From Streptomyces sp. ADI96-02 (GTDB lineage Bacteria; Actinomycetota; Actinomycetes; Streptomycetales; Streptomycetaceae): a stretch of 64,000 bases of DNA. The notes under the pieces were generated by a model, which was given only the letters and a program-made list of their open reading frames with translations, was not told the DNA's origin and ran no database searches. The stretch spans positions 4,480,274 through 4,544,273 of the forward strand of contig NZ_ML123034.1 of the NCBI RefSeq assembly GCF_003846185.1. Reading direction: 5' to 3'. Below, one piece after another: positions 56,983-64,000 of the stretch (positions are counted from its first letter, which is position 1; each line of letters starts with the position of its first letter). Both the position numbers and the translations under genes were made by a program.

Positions 56983-58125
56983 GTGAGTTCCCCAGATCCG
57001 CAGGTTCGCGCAGCGCGAAACCTGACCGACCCCTCGCCCGAGAGCACGCCCGAGAAGAAACCTTCCAGGAACCGGGGCCCCGTCGTCGCGGTCACCGGCG
57101 CCGCGACCGGCGTCGGTGAGCTGCTGACCGCCCACCTCGTCGCATCCGACGAGGTCAAGGAGGTCGTCGCGATCGACGAGCGGCGCGGTGAGGTCTCCGG
57201 GGCGACCTGGCACATCCTGGACGTACGGGATCCGGCCATCGCCGAGAAGCTGCGGGGCGCGGACGTCGTCGTGCACCTGGCGCTCGACCTCGATCTGGAG
57301 ACCGACCCCGCCGCCCGCTCCGCGTACAACGTACGCGGAACGCAGACCGTACTCACCGCCGCTGCCGCCGCCGGGGTCCACCGGGTCGTGCTGTGCACCT
57401 CGGCGATGGTCTACGGCGCGCTGCCCGACAACGACGTGCCGCTCTCCGAGGACGCCGAACTGCGCGCCACCGCGGAGGCCACCGGCGTCGGCGACCTCCT
57501 GGAGATCGAACGGCTCGGCCGCCGCGCGCCGCGCGCCCACCCGGGCCTCAACGTCACCGTCGTGCGCCCCGCCGTCCTGGTCGGCGGCACCGACACCGCG
57601 CTGACCCGCTACTTCGAGTCGCCGCGCCTCCTGGTCGTCGCCGGATCGCGTCCCACCTGGCAGTTCTGCCACGTCGACGACCTGGTCACGGCCCTGGAGT
57701 ACGCCGCGCTGGAGAAGATCGACGGCGAGCTGGCGGTCGGCTGCGACGGCTGGCTGGAGCAGGAGGAGGTCGAGGAGCTGAGCGGCGTGCGCCGGATGGA
57801 GCTGCCGTCCGCCGTCGCGCTCGGGGCCGCCGCCCGGCTGCACCGCATCGGCCTCACCCCGTCCCCGGCCGGCGACCTGGCCTACACCATGCACCCCTGG
57901 GTGGTCAGTGTGAGCAGGCTGCACGACGCGGGATGGCGCCCCCGGTGGACCAACGAGGAGGTCCTCGGGGCGCTGCTCGAAGAGGTGGAGGGCCGCCACA
58001 CGCTCGCCGGTCGCCGCCTCGGCCGCAAGGACGCCACCGCCGCCGGAGCAGCCGGAGCCACGGTCGCCCTGCTCGGCACCGCCGCACTGGTCCGCCGCGC
58101 CCGCAAGGCCCGCCGCAGGTTCTGA
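56983..58125 (+). CDS. Atypical SDR/epimerase-like protein with a C-terminal hydrophobic segment
   Basis: 380 residues from GTG 56983 with GGAG 56972-56975. The Rossmann motif VTGAATGVGELLTAHL and SDR strands (VVAIDERRGEV, VVHLALDLDLE, VVRPAVLVGGTDTALTRYF) place it in the extended SDR family. The catalytic Tyr-x3-Lys is not visible: where YxxxK is expected the sequence reads GVGDLLEIERLGRR. A binding or regulatory role is therefore possible. The C-terminus ends in a hydrophobic helix (AAGAAGATVALLGTAALV) and basic RRARKARRRF, suggesting membrane anchoring. moaE follows by 96 nt on the same strand. The perfect palindrome upstream is the likely control site. Confidence 0.8.
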   Translation: MSSPDPQVRAARNLTDPSPESTPEKKPSRNRGPVVAVTGAATGVGELLTAHLVASDEVKEVVAIDERRGEVSGATWHILDVRDPAIAEKLRGADVVVHLALDLDLETDPAARSAYNVRGTQTVLTAAAAAGVHRVVLCTSAMVYGALPDNDVPLSEDAELRATAEATGVGDLLEIERLGRRAPRAHPGLNVTVVRPAVLVGGTDTALTRYFESPRLLVVAGSRPTWQFCHVDDLVTALEYAALEKIDGELAVGCDGWLEQEEVEELSGVRRMELPSAVALGAAARLHRIGLTPSPAGDLAYTMHPWVVSVSRLHDAGWRPRWTNEEVLGALLEEVEGRHTLAGRRLGRKDATAAGAAGATVALLGTAALVRRARKARRRF

Positions 58126-58221
58126 CCGGCCGCCCGGGTGCAGGAGGCTCCGACCCGGCCGGTCCGCACCCGGTCGAACAGGCGATTCCGCCGTTCGGGG
58201 GCCGTACGGCACGATGGAGGC

Positions 58222-58683
<462 letters not shown>

Positions 58684-58811
58684 GCGCAAACCGAACGGAG
58701 GCGCATCAGCCCCGATTTGCGTAACCGCCCCCCTGCCGTGAGCGTTGGTGTTCCGGATCGCTAACCTGCTGATCGTCGACCCGCGATCGCTCAAGGGGAA
58801 GGGAGGTCGTG

Positions 58812-58982
58812 ATGGCCGCACTCGCTTGGCTGCTGATTCCACTTTTCGCCGCCGTCGGCGCTGCGATATGGGGGAGCTGGGCCGCACGCAACCGCACGAC
58901 CGGTGACGTCACCGAACTCGCCGGGTACGCGAAGTTCCGTGATGCGATGGAGAAATCGCACTCCGGTTCCGGAGCTCTCTGA
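58812..58982 (+). CDS. 56-residue single-pass membrane protein
   Basis: 56 residues from ATG 58812 with GGGAGG (58801-58806) 5 nt upstream. The sequence MAALAWLLIPLFAAVGAAIW forms one membrane helix with a very short outer end. A polar tail follows (RNRTTGDVTELAGYAKFRDA) and the product ends MEKSHSGSGAL. GTG 58809 is an alternative start in the same frame. It stands 128 nt after moaE and 101 nt before the PDZ-Lon protease, both on the same strand. Small proteins of this kind often modulate a membrane partner; I cannot name one. The coding signal is clear, with a good ribosome site and biased third positions. Confidence 0.75.
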   Translation: MAALAWLLIPLFAAVGAAIWGSWAARNRTTGDVTELAGYAKFRDAMEKSHSGSGAL

Positions 58983-59083
58983 GTCCGTCGAACGCCGCGT
59001 GACCTCTCTTCCGCCGCGTACCGGACGCTCGTACGGACCGGCCCCGGCGGTGCACTGACAGGCCCTTCCCGTACTGTCGTTCC

Positions 59084-60190
59084 ATGCCACGCCGCACCGC
59101 GACGATGCTCGCCTCCACCCTCATCCTCATCGCGCTGCTCTGCGCAGGCGTGCTGATCAAAGTGCCGTATTCGGAGATGTCTCCCGGGCCGACGGTGAAC
59201 ACCCTCGGCGAGGCGCGCGGCGAGCCCGTTCTGCACATCTCCGGTCGCAAGACCTACCCGACCACCGGGCACCTCAACATGACGACCGTCCGCGTCACCG
59301 GAGCGGACTACCGGATGAACCTGGTCGAGGCCGTCCACGGCTGGCTGGCCCACGACAGCGTCGTCGTCCCGCACGACACCCTGTATCCGGACGGCAAGAC
59401 GGAGGAGCAGTCCACGCAGGAGAACGCCGAGGAGTTCAGCGAGTCGCAGCAGAGCGCCAAGGTGGCCGCCCTGCGCGAGCTGAAGATCCCGGTGCCCACG
59501 CAGGTCATCGTCTCCACCGTGGTCAAGGACAGCCCCTCCGAGGGGAAGCTGCACGCGGGCGACGTGATCAAGGCCGTCGACGGCACCGCCGTCAAGAAGC
59601 CCGAGGACGTCGCCGAGCTGGTCACCCGGCACAAGCCCGGCGAGGACGTCACCTTCACGATCGTCCCGGCCAAGGAGGCCGCCGCGGCCGAGAAGGCCCG
59701 CCGCGCGCCCGAAGGCACCCAGAAGATCACCATCACCACCGTGAAGGCTCCCGCCACGGGGCAGGGCGGCGAGGAGAACCGGGCGATCGTCGGCATCAGG
59801 GCCGGCTCCGACCCCCGCTTCCCGTTCGAGATCGACATCAAGCTCGCGGACGTCGGCGGACCGAGCGCCGGACTGATGTTCTCGCTGGGCATCATCGACA
59901 AGCTCACCCCGGGGAACCTGACCGGAGGCAAGTTCGTGGCCGGGACGGGAACGATCGACGACGCGGGCGTGGTCGGCCCGATCGGCGGGATCAACATGAA
60001 GCTGGTCGGCGCGCGCCAGGCCGGCGCGCGCTACTTCCTCACGCCCGACGACAACTGCGCGTCGGCCGCCTCCGACACCCCGAGCGGGCTCACCCTGGTA
60101 CGGGTCAAGACCATCGAGGACGCGAAGAAGTCCCTGGAGGACATCCGCGCCGGCCGGACCGACGCCCTGCCGAGCTGCTCGGCCGGCTGA
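59084..60190 (+). CDS. Membrane-anchored PDZ-Lon (S16) protease
   Basis: 368 residues. An N-terminal signal anchor (TLILIALLCAGVLI) and an extracytoplasmic domain lead into a PDZ domain (about 150-215, VVKDSPSEGKLHAGDVIKAV). A Lon-type peptidase domain follows with the dyad Ser261 (GGPSAGLMFSLG) and Lys306 (INMKLVGARQ), 45 residues apart as in Lon. The AAA module of Lon is absent. Such YlbL-like proteins degrade extracytoplasmic clients. ATG 59084 follows TACTGT (59072-59077) by 6 nt, suggesting a leaderless start. The order PDZ-Lon then UPF0182 matches Rv3194c-Rv3193c. Confidence 0.9.
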   Translation: MPRRTATMLASTLILIALLCAGVLIKVPYSEMSPGPTVNTLGEARGEPVLHISGRKTYPTTGHLNMTTVRVTGADYRMNLVEAVHGWLAHDSVVVPHDTLYPDGKTEEQSTQENAEEFSESQQSAKVAALRELKIPVPTQVIVSTVVKDSPSEGKLHAGDVIKAVDGTAVKKPEDVAELVTRHKPGEDVTFTIVPAKEAAAAEKARRAPEGTQKITITTVKAPATGQGGEENRAIVGIRAGSDPRFPFEIDIKLADVGGPSAGLMFSLGIIDKLTPGNLTGGKFVAGTGTIDDAGVVGPIGGINMKLVGARQAGARYFLTPDDNCASAASDTPSGLTLVRVKTIEDAKKSLEDIRAGRTDALPSCSAG

Positions 60191-60244
60191 CCGCGGCGCC
60201 CGGAGCCGCCCGCGGGGCTGCTCCGGGCGCGGACGGCCGCCTCC

Positions 60245-60814
60245 TCAGGACTCGAACGTCGCCGCGAGGGCCTCGGCCAGTCCCGGCACCAGTCCGGCCC
60301 CGGTCAGCACCTCGGTGGGGGAGTCCTTCTCGCGCAGCCGTACGGCGGACTCGCGCGCACCGTCCCGCAGCACCGCCACGGTCATCCGGACCTCCTGCCG
60401 GTCCGGGTGGGCGGCCACCCACTTCGCCAGCCGCTTGTCGCCCAGCCCCTCGGGCACGGACGCTTCGGCGGACGGGGGCAGCATCAGCCGCTCCACCGTC
60501 ATCGCGCAGCCGACCACGGCCTCGGGCCAGGCGATGGTGCCGAGGAAGTCGTCCAGCGCGGTGCCGGCGGGCAGCTCGTCCTGCTCGATCGGGGTCAGGG
60601 CCGCGACGGAGGACGCGGGGTCGTCCAGGCCCAGCTGAGCGGCGAGGCCGGGCTCCTGGTCCCGCAGCCGGGCGGTGTCGACCAGGGCGAACAGCCGGGC
60701 GGGCTGGTCCCAGCCGAGGTTGGAGGCGTAGGCGTCGATTTCGAGGACGGCGACGGTGAGCGGGCTCGCGGCCATCGGAGGTCCTGCGGGGGAAACGTTG
60801 GGCATGGGCAACAT
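60245..60814 (-). CDS. PPA1309-family conserved protein
   Basis: 189 residues from ATG 60814; the alternative ATG 60805 gives 186. GGAGG lies 4 nt before 60814 and 13 nt before 60805. The protein has PLTVAVLEIDAYASNLGWDQ and RLFALVDTARLRDQEPGLAA near its start. Later come TALDDFLGTIAWPEAVVGCA, VERLMLPPSAEASVPEG and RQEVRMTVAVLRDGARESAV, the pattern of the PPA1309 family, found beside UPF0182 genes in actinobacteria. The function is unknown; there is no signal or membrane helix. It converges with the PDZ-Lon gene and is divergent from the UPF0182 gene across 115 nt. Confidence 0.85.
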   Translation of the reverse strand: MLPMPNVSPAGPPMAASPLTVAVLEIDAYASNLGWDQPARLFALVDTARLRDQEPGLAAQLGLDDPASSVAALTPIEQDELPAGTALDDFLGTIAWPEAVVGCAMTVERLMLPPSAEASVPEGLGDKRLAKWVAAHPDRQEVRMTVAVLRDGARESAVRLREKDSPTEVLTGAGLVPGLAEALAATFES

Positions 60815-60929
60815 CCTGCCTCCTTCCGCCCCGGGAACGGGAACTAGGTAAAGCCTCAGTAAGTTGCATAGGTGGGCTCTACGATCGCTGGGCCTGTTAC
60901 ACACGACCGCGAACTTCGAGGTGCGCACG

Positions 60930-63900
60930 TTGGCTTTCCAGATGCCGGACCGCGGCGGAGGCCCGACCGGGCCACGGATCAGAGTCGGCCGCCCGTCCCG
61001 GCGAGCCCGTACCCTGCTCATGACCTTGGGCGTCCTGGCGGTCCTCGCCATGGCGTTCGTCATGTTCGCCGGGTTCTGGACGGACTGGCTCTGGTACCGG
61101 TCGGTCGCGTACTCCTCCGTCTTCACCACCACCCTGTGGACCAAGATCGGGCTGTTCCTCGTTTTCGGCTTGCTGATGGCGCTCGCCGTCGGCGTGAACA
61201 TCTGGCTCGCGCACCGGCTCCGGCCGCCGCTGAGCGCGATGTCGCTGGAGCAGCAGAGCCTGGACCGCTACCGGATGAGCGTCGCCCCGTTCAAGAAGTG
61301 GGTGCTGCTCGCCGTCACCGCGCTCGTCGGGCTCATCGCCGGAGCGTCCGCGTCCGGCCAGTGGCGCACCTGGCTGATGTACGTCAACGGCGTGCCGTTC
61401 GGGCAGAAGGACCCCCAGTTCAAGCTGGACGTCGCCTTCTACGCCTTCGACCTGCCCTGGTACCGCTTCCTGCTCGGCTTCGGCTTCGCCGCGACCGTGC
61501 TCTCGCTGATCGCCGCCGTCCTGACGCACTACCTGTACGGCGGGCTGCGGATCACGAGCCCCGGCGCCCGCGCCACCGCGGCGGCCACCGGCCACCTCTC
61601 GGTGCTGCTCGGGATCTTCGTCTCGCTGAAGGCCGTGGCGTACTGGCTCGACCGCTACGGGCTGGCGGTGAAGTCGAGCGACTTCAAGGCCACGGACAAC
61701 TGGACCGGCCTGCGGTTCGTCGACGCCAACGCCTACCTCCCGGCGAAGACCATCCTGTTCTGCATCGCCGTGATCTGCGCCGTGCTCTTCTTCGCGACGC
61801 TGTGGCGCCGCACCTGGCAGCTGCCGGTCATCGGCTTCGGCCTGATGGTGCTCTCGGCGATCCTGATCGGCGGGCTCTACCCGGCGATCGTGCAGAAGTT
61901 CCAGGTCCAGCCGAACGAGCAGGCCAAGGAAGCGCCGTTCATCCAGAAGAACATCGACGCCACCCGTGACGCCTACGACATCGACGACGCGCAGGTGGAC
62001 GACTACGAGGGCCAGGCCACCACGCAGGACGACGCGAAGCTGCGCGCCAGTGCCGGCAGCGCCGCGAGCTACCGCGTGATGGACCCGAACGTCGTCTCCC
62101 CGGCCTTCCAGCAGCTCCAGCAGAAGAGGAACTACTACCAGTTCCCCAAGACGCTGGACGTCGACCGCTACAAGGGCGAGGACGGCAAGGAGCAGGACAC
62201 CGTCATCGGTCTGCGCGAGCTGAACCTCCAGGGCCTGCCCAAGCGGAACTGGATCAACGACCACTTCACGTACACCCACGGCTACGGCGCGATCGCGGCC
62301 CGCGGCACCGCCACCGGCACCAATCCGCCCGGCTCCCCGGACTTCACCGAGTCCGGCCTGCCGACCACCGGCGAACTGGGCACGTACGAGCAGCGGATCT
62401 ACTACGGCGAGAAGACCGAGCAGTACTCCATCGTCGGCGGGCCCCAGAAGGAGCTCGACTACGAGGAGGACGGCGAGAAGACCACCAGCTACAAGGGCGA
62501 CAGCGGGGTCAGCCTCTCCAACTCGTTCAACCGCGCCGCGTACGCGGTCGCCTTCAGCGAGCCGCAGATCATGTACTCGGGAGCCATCGGCGACGGCTCG
62601 CGGATCCTGTACAACCGCACCCCCAAGGAGCGCGTCGAGGCGGTCGCGCCGTGGCTGACCATCGACGGCGACGCCTACCCGGCGGTCGTCGACGGCCGGA
62701 TCCAGTGGATCGTGGACGCCTACACCACGACCAACGGCTACCCCTACGCCTCCCGGACGACGCTCGGCGACACCACGGCCGACTCGCTGACCACCAACCA
62801 GCGCGCGGTCGTCGCCCAGCAGAACCAGGTCAACTACATCCGCAACTCGGTGAAGGCCACCGTCGACGCCTACGACGGCAAGGTCAAGCTCTACGAGTGG
62901 GACACCGAGGACCCGGTCCTCAAGACCTGGCGCAAGGCGTTCCCGGGCACGGTGAAGGACCGCGCGGACATTCCGGGGGAGCTGCTGGACCACCTGCGCT
63001 ACCCGCAGGACCTGTTCAAGGTCCAGCGCGAGCTGCTCACCCGCTACCACGTCGAGGACCCCGCGCAGTTCTACAGCGGCAGCGACGCGTGGCAGGTGCC
63101 GGACGACCCGACCAACAAGGAGCCGGGCGCGGTCCCGCCGTACTACCTGAGCATGAAGATGCCCGGTCAGGACGCGCAGAAGTTCTCGCTGACCACCACG
63201 TTCACGCCGAGAGGCCGCCCCAACCTGGGGGCCTTCATGGCGGTGGACGCGGACGCGGCCAGCAAGGACTACGGGACGATAAGGCTGCTGAGAGTCACCA
63301 GTACGGTGAAGGGGCCCGGCCAGGTGCAGAGCGAGCTCAACGGCAACGACGACGTCGCCGAGTTCGTGAGGAACCTCAAGGGCACCGACTCCGACATCGA
63401 GTACGGCAACCTGCTCACCGTGCCGCTCGAAGGCGGATTCCTCTACATCGAGCCCGTCTACACGCGCGGCGGCACCCAGAACTACCCGCTGCTGCGCAAG
63501 GTGGCCGCCTCGTACGGGTCGAAGATCGTCTTCGAGAACAGCCTCGCGGAGGCCCTCAACGCCGTCTTCGGGGTGGAGGGCGACTCGTCCACGACCCCGC
63601 CCGACACCGATCAGCCGCCGGGCGACACCGACCAGCCGCCGGCCACCGGCAGCGCCGCGCTCAAGAAGGCGATCGCGGACGCGCAGGCGGCGTACACGGC
63701 CGGTGAGACGGCCCTCAAGGAGCAGGACTGGTCCGCCTACGGCAAGGCCCAGGACGACCTGCGGGACGCCCTGGAGCGGGCTGCCGCCGCGCAGCCCAAG
63801 CCGGGCGCCGAGGGCGAGAGCGCCGACTCCGACAAGCCGTCCGGTTCCGACAAGCCGTCCGGTTCCGACAAGCCGTCCGGTTCCGACGAAGCCGGCGCGA

Positions 63901-63959
63901 ACGACGTGGCGGCCACGAAGCCCGGCGCGGCGGACGGGGGCGGCGACCAGGGCAGCTGA
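60930..63959 (+). CDS. UPF0182 large integral membrane protein
   Basis: 1009 residues. I start at TTG 60930 (coding AFQMPDRGGGPTGPRI next), which has GAGGTG (60918-60923) 6 nt upstream; GTG 60921 in frame is weaker. The N-terminal half carries about seven membrane helices (TLGVLAVLAMAFVMFAGFW, LFLVFGLLMALAVGVNIWLA, WVLLAVTALVGLIAGASA and others). The C-terminal half is a long extracytoplasmic domain with MAVDADAASKDYGTIRLLRV. This is the UPF0182 family (M. tuberculosis Rv3193c), essential or important in several actinobacteria but of unknown mechanism. The tail has four SDKPSG-type repeats at 63829-63893. The stop is at 63957-63959, 41 nt from the window end. Confidence 0.92.
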   Translation: MAFQMPDRGGGPTGPRIRVGRPSRRARTLLMTLGVLAVLAMAFVMFAGFWTDWLWYRSVAYSSVFTTTLWTKIGLFLVFGLLMALAVGVNIWLAHRLRPPLSAMSLEQQSLDRYRMSVAPFKKWVLLAVTALVGLIAGASASGQWRTWLMYVNGVPFGQKDPQFKLDVAFYAFDLPWYRFLLGFGFAATVLSLIAAVLTHYLYGGLRITSPGARATAAATGHLSVLLGIFVSLKAVAYWLDRYGLAVKSSDFKATDNWTGLRFVDANAYLPAKTILFCIAVICAVLFFATLWRRTWQLPVIGFGLMVLSAILIGGLYPAIVQKFQVQPNEQAKEAPFIQKNIDATRDAYDIDDAQVDDYEGQATTQDDAKLRASAGSAASYRVMDPNVVSPAFQQLQQKRNYYQFPKTLDVDRYKGEDGKEQDTVIGLRELNLQGLPKRNWINDHFTYTHGYGAIAARGTATGTNPPGSPDFTESGLPTTGELGTYEQRIYYGEKTEQYSIVGGPQKELDYEEDGEKTTSYKGDSGVSLSNSFNRAAYAVAFSEPQIMYSGAIGDGSRILYNRTPKERVEAVAPWLTIDGDAYPAVVDGRIQWIVDAYTTTNGYPYASRTTLGDTTADSLTTNQRAVVAQQNQVNYIRNSVKATVDAYDGKVKLYEWDTEDPVLKTWRKAFPGTVKDRADIPGELLDHLRYPQDLFKVQRELLTRYHVEDPAQFYSGSDAWQVPDDPTNKEPGAVPPYYLSMKMPGQDAQKFSLTTTFTPRGRPNLGAFMAVDADAASKDYGTIRLLRVTSTVKGPGQVQSELNGNDDVAEFVRNLKGTDSDIEYGNLLTVPLEGGFLYIEPVYTRGGTQNYPLLRKVAASYGSKIVFENSLAEALNAVFGVEGDSSTTPPDTDQPPGDTDQPPATGSAALKKAIADAQAAYTAGETALKEQDWSAYGKAQDDLRDALERAAAAQPKPGAEGESADSDKPSGSDKPSGSDKPSGSDEAGANDVAATKPGAADGGGDQGS
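63829..63893 (+). repeat. SDKPSG tandem repeats in the UPF0182 tail
   Basis: An 18-nt unit TCCGACAAGCCGTCCGGT occurs three times in a row with a degenerate fourth (SDEAG), all in frame. It produces a disordered, charged tail just before the C-terminus of the membrane protein. Confidence 0.9.
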
Positions 63960-64000
63960 GATGAGGCTCCACCTCGCGTCGTGGTACGGTTTGGACACAA

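Noticed and set aside
60897..63998. Long minus-strand frame opposite the UPF0182 gene
   Set aside because: Antisense shadow; the plus-strand UPF0182 family match is certain.
63960..64000. Start of a tRNA or regulatory RNA at the window end
   Set aside because: Only 41 bases are available and no acceptor stem or other diagnostic element can be recognised.

Overview
The window is chromosomal DNA of a high-GC actinomycete, almost certainly Streptomyces. Evidence: strong third-position GC bias, frequent GTG starts, several genes whose start codon lies 6-7 nt after a -10-like hexamer (leaderless style), a WhiB-like regulator with an AT-hook (WblC/WhiB7), mycoredoxin, an AdnAB-type helicase-nuclease pair and many actinobacterial DUF families. 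No rRNA, tRNA, CRISPR array, insertion sequence or prophage was found.

Layout. (a) 1-9646: end of a putative anti-sigma factor, htrA-like protease, tatB, an unknown gene, mrp, a DUF1003 protein, an MgtE-N/CBS protein, a lipoprotein, an unknown gene and corA; this resembles the M. tuberculosis Rv1221-Rv1239 neighbourhood. (b) 10066-15804: SUFU-like protein, zinc-ribbon protein, PHP phosphoesterase, MarC membrane protein, a 50-residue protein, a NYN-domain protein and a hydrolase. (c) 15915-23898: an RhlE-type helicase that seems to start at CTG, a ferritin-like protein, a DUF3107 protein, a TetR regulator, a hydrolase and a DUF3152 protein (order of Rv3207c-Rv3211). (d) 24238-26440: what looks like a decayed exopolysaccharide locus, with a truncated PelF-like glycosyltransferase, an SDR epimerase and a spherulin-4-type glycoside hydrolase. 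(e) 26526-46946: moeZ, a secreted peptidase, a pseudokinase-flippase membrane protein, an alkyltransferase-like repair protein, adnA, adnB, M20 peptidase, nudC, mrx1, uvrD2 and wblC (order of Rv3206c-Rv3197A). (f) 47039-63959: two small proteins, an ABC1-type kinase, a ThiF/cyclodehydratase-like protein, a YgjP peptidase, a TerD-AIM24 fusion with two AIM24 paralogues, NUDIX and DUF2342 proteins, an atypical SDR, moaE, a small membrane protein, a PDZ-Lon protease, a PPA1309-like protein and a UPF0182 membrane protein (order of Rv3197-Rv3193c, with Streptomyces insertions).

How the genes work together. Block (e) is a genome-maintenance and stress island: AdnAB processes double-strand breaks, UvrD2 unwinds DNA, the alkyltransferase-like protein flags alkylated bases, NudC and mycoredoxin serve redox housekeeping, and WblC switches on intrinsic antibiotic resistance. 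The wblC leader carries a promoter with the AT-rich element expected for WblC autoactivation, a well-initiated 109-codon upstream ORF and an 11-bp terminator hairpin with a U-rich tail: a complete ribosome-sensing attenuator. moeZ and moaE serve sulfur transfer and molybdopterin synthesis. htrA and tatB serve envelope protein quality and export.

The least expected items are the CTG-initiated helicase, the eroded exopolysaccharide locus, tandem duplications that start at stop codons of three genes, repeat insertions inside both Adn subunits, a perfect 11-bp operator-like palindrome at 56931-56957, the TerD-AIM24 operon and an orphan RiPP-type ThiF protein.
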